Assembly (NCBI GenBank): GCA_009843505.1
Contig: VYDI01000034.1
Location: 124,001 to 188,000, forward strand
DNA length: 64,000 nucleotides
Source: Holophagales bacterium
Lineage (GTDB): Bacteria > Acidobacteriota > Thermoanaerobaculia > Multivoradales > Multivoraceae
Direction: 5' to 3'
A program made the position numbers and the translations under genes. The notes beneath the pieces were generated by a model, which did not search any database, was not told the origin of the DNA, and was given only the letters and a program-made list of their open reading frames with translations. This document shows, piece after piece, positions 1-8,162 of this stretch. The first letter of the stretch is position 1, and every line of letters begins with the position of its first letter.

Positions 1-2
1 CG

Positions 3-761
3 GGTGTCATCGCGGTGCTCGACTGGGAGATCGCCCACATCGGCGACCCGATGCGGGACCTGGGCTGGATCTGCACGAACTCCTGGCGCTACGGCGCCGG
101 ACCCGAGCTTCCGGTCGGCGGCTTCGGGACATACGAGGACCTGTTCGCCGGCTACGAGGCGACCAGCGGCAAGGCGGTCGACCTGAAGCGCGTGCAGTAC
201 TGGGAGGTGTTCGGCTCCTTCTGGTGGGCCGTCTCCACCCTCGGCATAACCCAGCACTACCGCACGGGACTGGACCCCTCGGTCGAGCGCGTGACGATCG
301 GACGCCGCACGACGGAGTGTCAGGTCGACTGCGTCAATCTTCTGATCCCCGGCCCGGTCGAGCTGGTCGGGCCGCCCGACCAGCGCCCGGACCCCGACAT
401 GCCCCGGCTCGAGGAACTGGTCGGCGCGACCCGGGACTTCCTGCACGGTCCGGTGCGGGAGGAGACGACCGGACGAACCCGCTTTCACGCCCTGGTCGCC
501 CGCAACGCCCTCGACATCGTCTATCGCGATCTGCACCTCGGAGCCGAGCATCGTCGCCGGGAGCACGAACGCCTCCGCGGCCTGCTCGACGCCGACGGAC
601 CGCTGCTGGACCTGCGATGGAAGCTGGTCCACGCGATCCGCGAGGACCGCATCGCACTCGAAGACGTGAGGCTCCACGACCACCTCCGCGCCACCGTCGT
701 CAACCAGATCGCCATCGACCAGCCGAAGTACTCGGGCTTCAGGACCGCCGCGGGCCTGTAG
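3..761 (+). CDS. Phosphotransferase (ACAD10/APH-like) C-terminal part fused to DUF6285 domain, 5'-truncated
   Basis: The gene enters from the left edge, so the start codon and the kinase N-lobe are missing; 252 residues remain. The first residues carry LDWEIAHIGDPMRDLGW, the metal-binding DWE...GDP segment of aminoglycoside-phosphotransferase-like kinases found beside acyl-CoA dehydrogenases (ACAD10/11 type). From about residue 130 the sequence changes to a helical segment (RLEELVGATRDFLHGPVR, FHALVARNALDIVYRDL) that resembles DUF6285. I recall DUF6285 mostly as a separate small neighbour of such kinases, so this looks like a fusion. Substrate unknown; hydroxyacyl-CoA phosphorylation is the family precedent. 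The stop lies 27 bases before the next start. Confidence 0.75.
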   Translation, partial: GVIAVLDWEIAHIGDPMRDLGWICTNSWRYGAGPELPVGGFGTYEDLFAGYEATSGKAVDLKRVQYWEVFGSFWWAVSTLGITQHYRTGLDPSVERVTIGRRTTECQVDCVNLLIPGPVELVGPPDQRPDPDMPRLEELVGATRDFLHGPVREETTGRTRFHALVARNALDIVYRDLHLGAEHRRREHERLRGLLDADGPLLDLRWKLVHAIREDRIALEDVRLHDHLRATVVNQIAIDQPKYSGFRTAAGL

Positions 762-788
762 AGTGACCCGCGACAAGGAGGATCGACA

Positions 789-1391
789 ATGAACACGCAG
801 ACCTTGCACAAGACGGTGGCGGTGGCGCTTGGCCTGGCCCTCGTCGCCAGTTCCCTCTCGGCTCAGTGGACGCGACGCGAGACCGGGCCCAGGATTCCGC
901 CGGTAGAAAGCGTCGAAAGCATCAACCTGATCCAGACGCTGTCCCACCACCCGCCGCTGATGGAGGCCTGGGGCCCGTTCGGGGGCTACATCCTGCGCGG
1001 CAGCACCCTTCCCGACCGGGATCGCGAGATGGTCATCCTGCGCACTGCCTGGCTGAACGAGGCCGAGTACGAATGGGGCCACCACGCGCGGGCGGCCAGG
1101 GCGGCCGGCATGACGGACGAAGAGATCCGCAACGTCGCCGTGGGCGAGAACGCCGGTCCGTGGACCAGCTTCGAGCGCTACCTCCTGCGCGCGGCGACCG
1201 AACTGCACCGCGGGTCGGCCGTTTCCGAACGGACCTGGGCGTTCCTGAAAGCCCGCTACAGCGATCAACAGATGATCGACCTGATCTTCACCGTCGGGCA
1301 GTACCGGATGGTGTCGATGGCGCTAAGGAGCATTCGCGTCGAACTCGACGAGGGGCTGGAGCCCTTCCCCGAGGACGTGCCGCGGCGGTAG
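789..1391 (+). CDS. Exported carboxymuconolactone decarboxylase (AhpD-like) family protein
   Basis: This 200-residue protein has an N-terminal signal peptide (hydrophobic VAVALGLALVASSLSA followed by Q). The rest is the all-helical AhpD/carboxymuconolactone decarboxylase fold: RDREMVILRTAWLNEAEYEW followed by HHARAARAAGMTDEEI. The CxxC pair of peroxidase-type AhpD is absent, as in decarboxylase-type members; EYEWGHH occupies the usual active-site helix. A strong ribosome-binding site (AAGGAGG) lies 7 bases before ATG. Export is unusual for the family, so the substrate is probably periplasmic or extracellular, but I cannot name it. Confidence 0.8.
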   Translation: MNTQTLHKTVAVALGLALVASSLSAQWTRRETGPRIPPVESVESINLIQTLSHHPPLMEAWGPFGGYILRGSTLPDRDREMVILRTAWLNEAEYEWGHHARAARAAGMTDEEIRNVAVGENAGPWTSFERYLLRAATELHRGSAVSERTWAFLKARYSDQQMIDLIFTVGQYRMVSMALRSIRVELDEGLEPFPEDVPRR

Positions 1392-1404
1392 GGGGCAAAG
1401 TGGT

Positions 1405-1444
1405 CGCCGCTTCGCGGCGCGTTTGTCAGGCCGCCTTCGGCGGC
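1405..1444. terminator. Two tandem GC hairpins between convergent genes
   Basis: CGCCGC-TTC-GCGGCG (1405-1419) and GCCGCC-TTC-GGCGGC (1430-1444) form two perfect 6-bp stems with three-base loops. They are separated by GCGTTTGTCAG and lie between the convergent stops at 1391 and 1451. A bidirectional terminator is the simplest reading, although the T-run is short. Confidence 0.5.
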
Positions 1445-1450
1445 GGCGGG

Positions 1451-2377
1451 TCAGAAGACCCGCGCACCCAGCCGTTCGCGGACTTCGGCCAGCCGTCCGA
1501 TCGATTGGAGCACCCGCGCCGGATCCTGCACCAGGTGGCGCACGACGACCTCGTCGTACCCCATCTCACCCAGTTCAGCGAACGAAGCGGCGACCTGCGC
1601 TGCATCGCCCACGATCAGCGCCTCGCGCGGAAAGCCGCGATAGCCGCGTGAAATGACTCCGGTCGCCGCCTGTTCCGCTTCCGCCGCCGTCTCGCCGACG
1701 TAGACGTCGCGCCGGATCGCGCACACCCCGACCGGGCGACCGTGGCGACCGCAAGCCTCCCGGTACCGGCCAAGCTGCCCGGCCGCCTCCGACGGCGCCA
1801 AGCCCGGCGCCGCCAGCCAGCCGTCGCCGAGCCGCGCCGCGCGGTCGATCGCCGGCGGCGCCGAGGCGCCAATCCACACCTCGACCGGCTCCGGCGGGCA
1901 CGGCGAGATGCGCGCCTCGCGAAGCCCGAAGCGGTCGTTCTCTCCTCCGGTGGTCACCGTCTCCCCAGCCCACAGTCGGCGCAGGATGGAGAGCGACTGC
2001 TCGAAGCGCGAGGGTCGCTGCCGGACCGGGACGCCCATCGCTTCGAACTGGTTGTCCGCCGGACCGATCGCGCACTGAAGGATGAACCGGCCGGGGATGA
2101 GACAGGCCAGGGTCCCCACTTGCTCGGCGACGATCAGCGGATGCCAGAGCGGCAGCAGGTAGAGGGCGCCGGCCGGTCGATCTCCCCACTCCGCCAGCAT
2201 CCGGCCCAGGATTGCCGTGTTCTGGTAGTAGGGCGACGCCGTCGCGTGGTGGTCGCCGACGAACAACGCGTCGAGCCCGGCCTCCCGCGCCGACCGCGCC
2301 CGGTCGATCATTCTCCGCGCCCCCTCGCGGGGGTTGTCTACGTTGTATGCACTCTGGACGGAAATGCTGACGCGCAT
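1451..2377 (-). CDS. LLM-class flavin-dependent oxidoreductase (luciferase-like)
   Basis: The protein has 308 residues and matches the bacterial luciferase-like (F420 or FMN) TIM-barrel family. It has an early barrel strand with AREAGLDALFVGDHHATASP, then LYLLPLWHPLIVAEQVGTL, then the typical C-terminal core VEVWIGASAPPAIDRAARLGDGW. Length fits the family. Whether the cofactor is FMN or F420 cannot be told from sequence. It starts at ATG and reads away from the small membrane-protein gene on the other strand. Substrate unknown; members oxidise alcohols, alkanesulfonates, or phenols. Confidence 0.85.
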   Translation of the reverse strand: MRVSISVQSAYNVDNPREGARRMIDRARSAREAGLDALFVGDHHATASPYYQNTAILGRMLAEWGDRPAGALYLLPLWHPLIVAEQVGTLACLIPGRFILQCAIGPADNQFEAMGVPVRQRPSRFEQSLSILRRLWAGETVTTGGENDRFGLREARISPCPPEPVEVWIGASAPPAIDRAARLGDGWLAAPGLAPSEAAGQLGRYREACGRHGRPVGVCAIRRDVYVGETAAEAEQAATGVISRGYRGFPREALIVGDAAQVAASFAELGEMGYDEVVVRHLVQDPARVLQSIGRLAEVRERLGARVF

Positions 2378-2460
2378 GGTTCCCTCGTCCCGGTCAATGT
2401 ATAGGATCGCGCAACCGACATCGCGCCATCAACAACGCACAGGAGCATGCGCCGAATCCC

Positions 2461-2742
2461 ATGCCTGAATTGATTCTCGCAACCGTCCCCTATCCCGCCG
2501 GAGGCCTGATCGCCGGCGTTCTCGGTGCCGCCGCCGGCGCCCTGGTCGTCGTCATCATCGCCGAGGGCGCCAGCACCGAACCCATCAAGCCGAGGACCAT
2601 CCCGATCTGGATGTGGATCGTACTCTGGGTCCCGCTCGGCCTCATCCTGATCCTCACGGACATGCCGGGCTGGCTGCGTACGCTCCTCTTCGTGATTCCG
2701 TTTGCTTTGACATTGGGGCTGTTCAATCGACGTGCAGCGTGA
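2461..2742 (+). CDS. Small integral membrane protein, unknown function
   Basis: This 93-residue protein has three hydrophobic stretches: residues 10-34 (AGGLIAGVLGAAAGALVVVII), 48-66 (MWIVLWVPLGLILIL) and 72-88. They are joined by a short charged loop (EGASTEPIKPRT). I do not recognise the family. A possible ribosome-binding site (AGGAG at 2442) is 14 bases upstream, which is long. The 3' end overlaps the following hydrolase start by 11 bases, which suggests translational coupling. Confidence 0.55.
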   Translation: MPELILATVPYPAGGLIAGVLGAAAGALVVVIIAEGASTEPIKPRTIPIWMWIVLWVPLGLILILTDMPGWLRTLLFVIPFALTLGLFNRRAA

Positions 2743-3538
2743 CCGCTGCGCGACCGCGGTCGACGGAGCGCGGCTTCGATACCAGCTGGACGGCAGCGGG
2801 CCGCTAGTCGTCTTCACGCACGGCCTCGGCAGCCACCTGGACGCCTGGGAGCCCACCGTCGAGGCGCTCCGGGACCGCTACACGGTCCTGATCTGGGACG
2901 TTCGCGGCTTCGGCGGCTCGGATCGGCGCCCCGACACGATGGCGCCCGAGACCTGGGCCGCCGACCTCGCGGCCGTCCTCGACGAAGTCGGCGCCGACGA
3001 CGCCGTGATCGCCGGTTTCTCCATGGGCGGCGTCATCTCGCAACGGTTCGTGCTGGACTTCCCTGCCCGCACGCGGGCACTGATCCTGATCAGCACCTCG
3101 AGCGAAGTGAACGAACTCGCCGAAGCCGGTTGGAACGCCCGCGCCGACACGATCGAGCGGGACGGTCTGGCCAAGGTCCTCGCGCCGGCCGGCCCCGCTG
3201 TCTCCCACGGCAAGGAGTACCGGGAACGCCACGCCGAGGAAATCGCGGAGGCCGCGCGTCTCTCCATCGAACGGAACGACGCCGCCTCCTACGCAGCCGC
3301 CTGCCGTGCGGTCTCGAACATCGACTACACGGCGGATCTGGAGACGATCACCTGTCCGACCCTGATCCTCCAGGGCCTCGAGGACGCCGTGACCCCACCC
3401 GGCGGCAGCGTCATCATGTCCCGCCGGATCCCGAGCGCCCAGCTGGTCATGCTCGACAACTGCGGACACTGGATCCCAACCGAACGCCCCGACGCGTTCC
3501 ACGCCGCAGTAGACGCGTTCCTCACCGAAGCTCTCTAG
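2732..3538 (+). CDS. Alpha/beta-fold hydrolase
   Basis: A 268-residue alpha/beta hydrolase. The oxyanion-hole motif THGLGSH lies near residue 30, the nucleophile elbow GFSMGG near residue 95 (Ser in GxSxG), the acid in the LEDAVTP segment, and the catalytic His in NCGHWIPTERPDAF near the C-terminus. This arrangement fits 3-oxoadipate enol-lactonase or C-C bond hydrolases. The start is GTG, chosen because the fold begins within 15 residues; it overlaps the upstream membrane-protein gene. The precise substrate is not deducible. Confidence 0.85.
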   Translation: MQRDRCATAVDGARLRYQLDGSGPLVVFTHGLGSHLDAWEPTVEALRDRYTVLIWDVRGFGGSDRRPDTMAPETWAADLAAVLDEVGADDAVIAGFSMGGVISQRFVLDFPARTRALILISTSSEVNELAEAGWNARADTIERDGLAKVLAPAGPAVSHGKEYRERHAEEIAEAARLSIERNDAASYAAACRAVSNIDYTADLETITCPTLILQGLEDAVTPPGGSVIMSRRIPSAQLVMLDNCGHWIPTERPDAFHAAVDAFLTEAL

Positions 3539-3550
3539 GAGCCCGCGCCG

Positions 3551-4555
3551 CTACTTCAGGTGGCGGTCGAAGAAGTCGATCTCGGCGGCCATCGCCCTGT
3601 CGAGCCACTCGCCGCTATAGATGGCGTAGTGGGTGATGTCCCAGGCGTGGTACTCGACGGGGACCCGGCCGGAGAGGATCCGGTAGACGCGTTCGCCGTG
3701 CTCGCGAATGTCGAAGTAATGCTCCTGCTTGGCGTCGATGATGATGGTCGGCGCCGTGATGAGGTGAGCGTGTTCGACGGGTGAGAACCTCGCGAAGCGC
3801 TCGTAGTAGGGACTGCCTGTGAGGCCTTCCGGCTTGTCGTCGCCGATCGGGACCGGAGCGAGTTCTCCGCGGGCGCGGCGTACGCGGTTCGCGTGGACCG
3901 CTTCGAGTCCTCCCGGGCTCGTGACCAGGCCGTTGCGCTGGTCCATCGCGCCGACCTGAGCGGCCACCGCCTTCACCCGCCGGTCGTGTGCCGCACGCCA
4001 GATGACGTGACCGCCGCCGAAGCTCGAGCCCCAGATGCCGATCCGCGACGGGTCGGCGTGCGGCTCGCCCTCGACGAAGGAGATCGCGGCATCGATGTCC
4101 TCCTGCTGGTCGAGAGGATCGACCAGCTCCCGGATCGCCTGCGCCTTCACGGTGACGAAACCGTCCGCGTCGGGGGTCGGCATCTGGCCGTGGACGACGA
4201 GCCGCGCGTCGCTCTCGCCCCAGCCTCTGTAGTCGAAGGCCAGCACCAGGTAGCCGGCGGCGGCGAAACGCGGCGCGATGCCCCGGTTCAGGTGCGCCTT
4301 GGTGCCGCCCCAGCCGTGACAGAGCACGATCGCCGGCAGCTTCTCACCCTCGGTGGTCGCCTTCGGGTAGAAGACGTCGCCAGCCAGCCGCGTGCCGTCG
4401 CTCCAGAGCTCCACCGGCTTGCGCACGAGGGTCGGATAGCCCTCGACATCCATCAGCTTCTCGGAGGCCGATGCCGGTATTCCGCCGATGACCAGGGCCA
4501 GAATCGCCGCCACGAACGCCGCTGACACGTACCGCACACTGAGGTTTCGTTGCAT
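3551..4555 (-). CDS. Exported alpha/beta hydrolase (dienelactone hydrolase / X-Pro-peptidase-like)
   Basis: This 334-residue protein starts at ATG (MQRNLSVRYV) with a strong Shine-Dalgarno (AAGGAGGAAA) and a signal peptide ending near ASAS. Downstream are an HGWGGTKAH oxyanion loop, a GIWGSSFGGGH nucleophile elbow (Ser), an Asp in IIDAKQEHYF, and a C-terminal His in WDITHYAIY. It belongs to the alpha/beta hydrolases that include acetyl-xylan esterase and cocaine-esterase-like enzymes. The reading frame stays open far upstream, antisense to the DUF5916 gene, but that extension has no protein-like features, so I placed the start at the signal peptide. Confidence 0.83.
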   Translation of the reverse strand: MQRNLSVRYVSAAFVAAILALVIGGIPASASEKLMDVEGYPTLVRKPVELWSDGTRLAGDVFYPKATTEGEKLPAIVLCHGWGGTKAHLNRGIAPRFAAAGYLVLAFDYRGWGESDARLVVHGQMPTPDADGFVTVKAQAIRELVDPLDQQEDIDAAISFVEGEPHADPSRIGIWGSSFGGGHVIWRAAHDRRVKAVAAQVGAMDQRNGLVTSPGGLEAVHANRVRRARGELAPVPIGDDKPEGLTGSPYYERFARFSPVEHAHLITAPTIIIDAKQEHYFDIREHGERVYRILSGRVPVEYHAWDITHYAIYSGEWLDRAMAAEIDFFDRHLK

Positions 4556-4663
4556 CGTTTTTCCTCCTTCGGATCCCTGGATCGTACCCGACCCGCTCCG
4601 CGGAACCACCACTCCACCCGGTGCTGAACGATGCCTCAGTAAACGGGTAGAGTCTGTCCCGCC

Positions 4664-6910
4664 ATGAACTGCGTTCGCTCTGCCGCCGGGGCTGCGGCCT
4701 GGTTGCTGTGCGCCGTCGCGCCGGTGGCCGCAGCACAGGTCGACCGACCCGCCGCGACAGCCTCGGCGATCGGCGAGGCGCCCCAACTCGACGGCCGCGT
4801 CCTCGACGATCCCGTCTGGCAGAGCATCGCACCGGCATCCGGCACGACCCAGACCCGACCCTTCGCAGGCGAGCCCGGTACCGAACGCACCGAAGTCCGC
4901 TTCGCGTTCACGGAGGACACCCTCTTCGTTGCGGTCGTCTGCCACGACCGCCAGCCGGATGGCATCGTCATCTCGGACAGCCGCCGCGACGCGGCGCTCG
5001 ACGAAACGGACAGCTTCCAGGTCATCTTCGACACGTTCCAGGACGGGCGCAACGGCTTCGTGTTCGGCACGAACCCCGCCGGCATCGAGTACGACGGCCA
5101 GGTAGTTCAAGGCGGCTCCGGCGTGTTCAGCGGCATGGGCGGCGGCGGCAGCCGCTTCCGCGGCTCCCTGTCCACCGGGTTCAACCTGAACTGGGACGGC
5201 GCCTGGAACGTCGCCACCGAGGTGGGCGACTATGGCTGGAGCGCCGAGTTCGCGATTCCCTTTCGCACCCTCCGCTATCCCCCGACCGAGGTACAGACGT
5301 GGGGCGTGAACTTCCAGCGCAACATCGCGCGCCACAGGGAGGTCGCCTTCTGGTCCGAACTCGACCGAAACCACGATCTGGACCGGTTGACCGACGCGGG
5401 CTCGCTCCAGGGCGTCGAGCCGCCGCCGCAGCGCAACCTGAAGCTGATCCCCTACGCCATCGGATCGAGCCGGGAGCCGCCGGCGGCCGGCAGCGAGAAC
5501 GAGTCGAACTCCGATCTCGGCGTCGACCTCAAGTACAGCGTGACCCCGAGCCTGACCCTCGACCTGACCTGGAACACCGATTTCGCCCAAGTCGAGGTCG
5601 ACGAGCAGCAGGTGAACCTCGACCGGTTCAACCTGTTCTTCCCCGAGAAGCGACCGTTCTTCCTGGAGAACGCCGGACTGTTCACGGTCGGAGCCCGTTC
5701 GGGGGGAAGCCGCGCATCGGCCCGCGTCGACCTCTTCTTCAGCCGGCGCATCGGCATCGGACCCCGTGGCGAATTGATCCCGATCGACTACGGCGGGCGG
5801 CTCTCCGGCAAGGCGGGCCGCTTCAACGTCGGGCTGCTCCACATGCAGACCGCGTCGGTCGGAGGGCTGCACGGCAACAACTACGCCGTCGCCCGCGTCA
5901 ACCGGGAACTGGGCGAGCGCTCCAGCGTCGGCGGCATCTTCGTCAGCCGTGAGGGGGTGGGCAGCCTGGCCCCGCATGACGACACGAACCGGGCCTACGC
6001 CATCGACGGCAAGTGGGGCATCGGCGAGCACCACACGATCGAAACCTACGTCGCCCAGACCGACACGCCGGGACTGGATGGCGACGACAGCTCGATGCTC
6101 GTCAGCTACAACCTCGGCAAGCCCCAGTGGCGCGGCAGCCTCAGCGTCGCCGAGGCGCGCGCGAACTTCAACCCGGAAGTCGGCTTCCTGTCGCGACGGG
6201 AGTTCCGGAACTTCTCCGCGTTCGGCATGCGTACGATCCGACCGAAGAACCTCCTCGGGTTTCACGAACTGCGACCCCATGTCTCGTACAGCGGCATCTG
6301 GGACTTCGACGACTACCTGGAGACCGAGTACATCCACGTCGACAACCACTGGGAGTGGCGCAACGGCTTCCAGGTCCACACCGGCGTGAACTTCACCAAG
6401 GAGGGCGTCAAGGAGACCTTCGAGATCGTCGACGGCATCCCGGTCCAGGCGGGCAGGTACAGCCACGACGAGCTGCAGACCGTGTTCTCGACGAACCAGG
6501 CGAAGCCGTTCTCGGTCTACATCCGCAACATCACCGGCGGCTTCTTCGGCGGCGACCGGAGCTCTACTTCGTTCACCCTGCTTGCCCGGCGCGGCGAGCG
6601 ACTGACCTCTGAACTGACCTGGGACCACAACGACGTGGACATCGACGCGGGCAGCTTCCAGGTCAATCTGGGCCGTCTCCGGCTCTCCTACTCGATCACA
6701 CCGCGGATGCTGGTTCAGGCTCTCGCCCAGTACAACGATCAGTCCGACAACATCTCCGCGAACCTCCGCTTCTCCTGGCTGCAGGACGCGAACACGGGGC
6801 TGTTCGTGGTCTACAACGAGATCGACGAACTCGGCGCCCGCATCCTCTACGAGCGGCCGGACCGCACCGTGATCGTGAAGTACAGCCGACTGGTCGACGT
6901 CTTCCGTTGA
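4664..6910 (+). CDS. DUF5916 domain protein: exported, CBM9-like N-domain plus outer-membrane beta-barrel
   Basis: This 748-residue protein begins with a signal peptide (cleaved after AAAQ). Next is a CBM9-like beta-sandwich: PQLDGRVLDDPVW, then DTLFVAVVCHDRQPDG and the long ETDSFQVIFDTFQDGRNGF segment. After about residue 200 the sequence alternates polar and hydrophobic strands typical of an outer-membrane barrel (LKYSVTPSLTLDLTWNTDF, FFPEKRPFFLENAGLF), which is the DUF5916 hallmark. The end, VIVKYSRLVDVFR, looks like a terminal barrel strand. Function is unknown; these proteins are common in marine and soil heterotrophs and may bind or import carbohydrate. It diverges from the hydrolase at 4555 across about 108 bases. 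Confidence 0.85.
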   Translation: MNCVRSAAGAAAWLLCAVAPVAAAQVDRPAATASAIGEAPQLDGRVLDDPVWQSIAPASGTTQTRPFAGEPGTERTEVRFAFTEDTLFVAVVCHDRQPDGIVISDSRRDAALDETDSFQVIFDTFQDGRNGFVFGTNPAGIEYDGQVVQGGSGVFSGMGGGGSRFRGSLSTGFNLNWDGAWNVATEVGDYGWSAEFAIPFRTLRYPPTEVQTWGVNFQRNIARHREVAFWSELDRNHDLDRLTDAGSLQGVEPPPQRNLKLIPYAIGSSREPPAAGSENESNSDLGVDLKYSVTPSLTLDLTWNTDFAQVEVDEQQVNLDRFNLFFPEKRPFFLENAGLFTVGARSGGSRASARVDLFFSRRIGIGPRGELIPIDYGGRLSGKAGRFNVGLLHMQTASVGGLHGNNYAVARVNRELGERSSVGGIFVSREGVGSLAPHDDTNRAYAIDGKWGIGEHHTIETYVAQTDTPGLDGDDSSMLVSYNLGKPQWRGSLSVAEARANFNPEVGFLSRREFRNFSAFGMRTIRPKNLLGFHELRPHVSYSGIWDFDDYLETEYIHVDNHWEWRNGFQVHTGVNFTKEGVKETFEIVDGIPVQAGRYSHDELQTVFSTNQAKPFSVYIRNITGGFFGGDRSSTSFTLLARRGERLTSELTWDHNDVDIDAGSFQVNLGRLRLSYSITPRMLVQALAQYNDQSDNISANLRFSWLQDANTGLFVVYNEIDELGARILYERPDRTVIVKYSRLVDVFR

Positions 6911-6945
6911 GTTCACACCGCCTGCCGACAGGAGCCCAAGCCGTA

Positions 6946-7584
6946 ATGAACCCCAAGGACCTGCGCGTCTACTTCTCCTTCCGTTCCCCATTTTCGTGGT
7001 TCGCCTTCCACCGGATCACGACGACCGGCGTGCTCGACTGGAACGGAATCGACGCGGTGCCCATCTTCCCCTTCGGCAAGGGAGCCAATCTCTCGGCCGG
7101 ACGCGCAAAGTCGAGCTACGTGCGCCAGGACGCCGAGCGGATCGCGAAGGCCTACGGGCTACCCATGAACTGGCCCGAAGGCGGTGACGATCCGGACTGG
7201 TTCCCGCCGCACCAGATCTACGTCTGGGCGCGGGAGCAGGGCAAGGCGATCGACTACGCACGCGAGGCGTTCATGGCCCGGTTCGGACGCGGCCTCGACC
7301 TCGCCGGCGACGAGGTCATGCGTGCCGCCGCGGCCGCCGCGGGCCTCGACGGCGACGAGGCGATGGCCGTCGCGCACGACCCCAAGTGGAAGGACGCCGT
7401 CATGGCCGGCTTCGCCCACACGCGGGAAGACGGCGCTTTCGGCGTGCCGCTCTTCATCTACCGCGGCGAGCGTTTCTGGGGCAACGACCGCCTGGACTGG
7501 CTGCTGAGGGAGGTCGCGCGGTCCGAGGGTCGCGAGCCGACCGATCTGGCCGCGGACCCGCTAGCGTCGGTCTACTCCGCGTAG
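6946..7584 (+). CDS. DsbA-family 2-hydroxychromene-2-carboxylate isomerase-like protein
   Basis: A 212-residue thioredoxin-fold protein of the DsbA/HCCA-isomerase family. YFSFRSPFSWFAF near the N-terminus carries the Ser of the glutathione-dependent isomerase group in place of a CxxC pair. The C-terminal GAFGVPLFIYRGERFWGNDR is the conserved cis-Pro loop plus the usual 'gxDRldwL' ending. I chose ATG 6946 over the in-frame TTG at 6907, because AGGAG lies upstream of it and the fold begins directly. The natural reaction may be aromatic-ring catabolism or another thiol-dependent isomerisation. Confidence 0.85.
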   Translation: MNPKDLRVYFSFRSPFSWFAFHRITTTGVLDWNGIDAVPIFPFGKGANLSAGRAKSSYVRQDAERIAKAYGLPMNWPEGGDDPDWFPPHQIYVWAREQGKAIDYAREAFMARFGRGLDLAGDEVMRAAAAAAGLDGDEAMAVAHDPKWKDAVMAGFAHTREDGAFGVPLFIYRGERFWGNDRLDWLLREVARSEGREPTDLAADPLASVYSA

Positions 7585-7622
7585 CTACCGCCGGTCCGTC
7601 CCGTGTGCTTCAATAGGGGGCC

Positions 7623-8162
7623 TTGCCCCTCTTCGAGCAGCACCGCGCGCGCCTAGCGCGGGCCGAGTCGACCTGTCGCCGTCCGCCGGCCGCGTTCGCC
7701 GTTGTGGGCGGCATCGCGCTTGCGATGCTGCTGGGAATCACGGTGGCAGAAGTCCTCTGGCGCTATCTCCTGAACGATTCCCTGGCCTGGGCCGAGGATG
7801 TCTCGACCATGTCGCTCGCCGTGGTGGTAGCGGCCGCCATCGCCTACGGCGCAAGCCAGGGCTCGCACGTCTGCGTGAACCTGCTCGCGCGCTTCGCGCC
7901 CCGGCGGATCACCAGGGTCACGGACGCGGTCGCCCGCCTTCTGGGCCTCGGCGTGACGGCGGTGGCCGCCTACTCCCTGTTCGTCCACGGTAGTTGCGGC
8001 CTGCCCTGCGGCGACGTGACCGGCAGCGTCTCGATCCCGCATACACCGTTCTACTACGCGCTCGGCATGTCCCTGGCCGCCTACGGATGCCTGCTCGCGT
8101 CCCAGATGCTCCTCGGGTTGGCCCTCTGGAACGCCGAAGACCCGAACGAGCCGGTCGAATGA
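7623..8162 (+). CDS. TRAP transporter small permease (DctQ family)
   Basis: The 179-residue protein has four hydrophobic segments, the usual DctQ layout. The conserved motif around the second half of helix 1, EVLWRYLLNDSLAWAEDVS, is diagnostic (bacterial DctQ: RY...s..W.eE). The start codon is taken as TTG at 7623 behind a G-rich stretch; an internal start is possible because the first 20 residues are not conserved. The stop overlaps the large-permease ATG (ATGA), so the two are translationally coupled. It works with the large subunit and the DctP receptor encoded three genes later. Confidence 0.85.
   Translation: MPLFEQHRARLARAESTCRRPPAAFAVVGGIALAMLLGITVAEVLWRYLLNDSLAWAEDVSTMSLAVVVAAAIAYGASQGSHVCVNLLARFAPRRITRVTDAVARLLGLGVTAVAAYSLFVHGSCGLPCGDVTGSVSIPHTPFYYALGMSLAAYGCLLASQMLLGLALWNAEDPNEPVE

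Noticed and set aside
4556..6991. Long open frame on the minus strand, continuous with the hydrolase at 3551-4555
   Set aside because: It is antisense to the DUF5916 gene, has no recognisable protein features, and the hydrolase has its own signal peptide and Shine-Dalgarno. GC-rich codon use leaves such frames open by chance.
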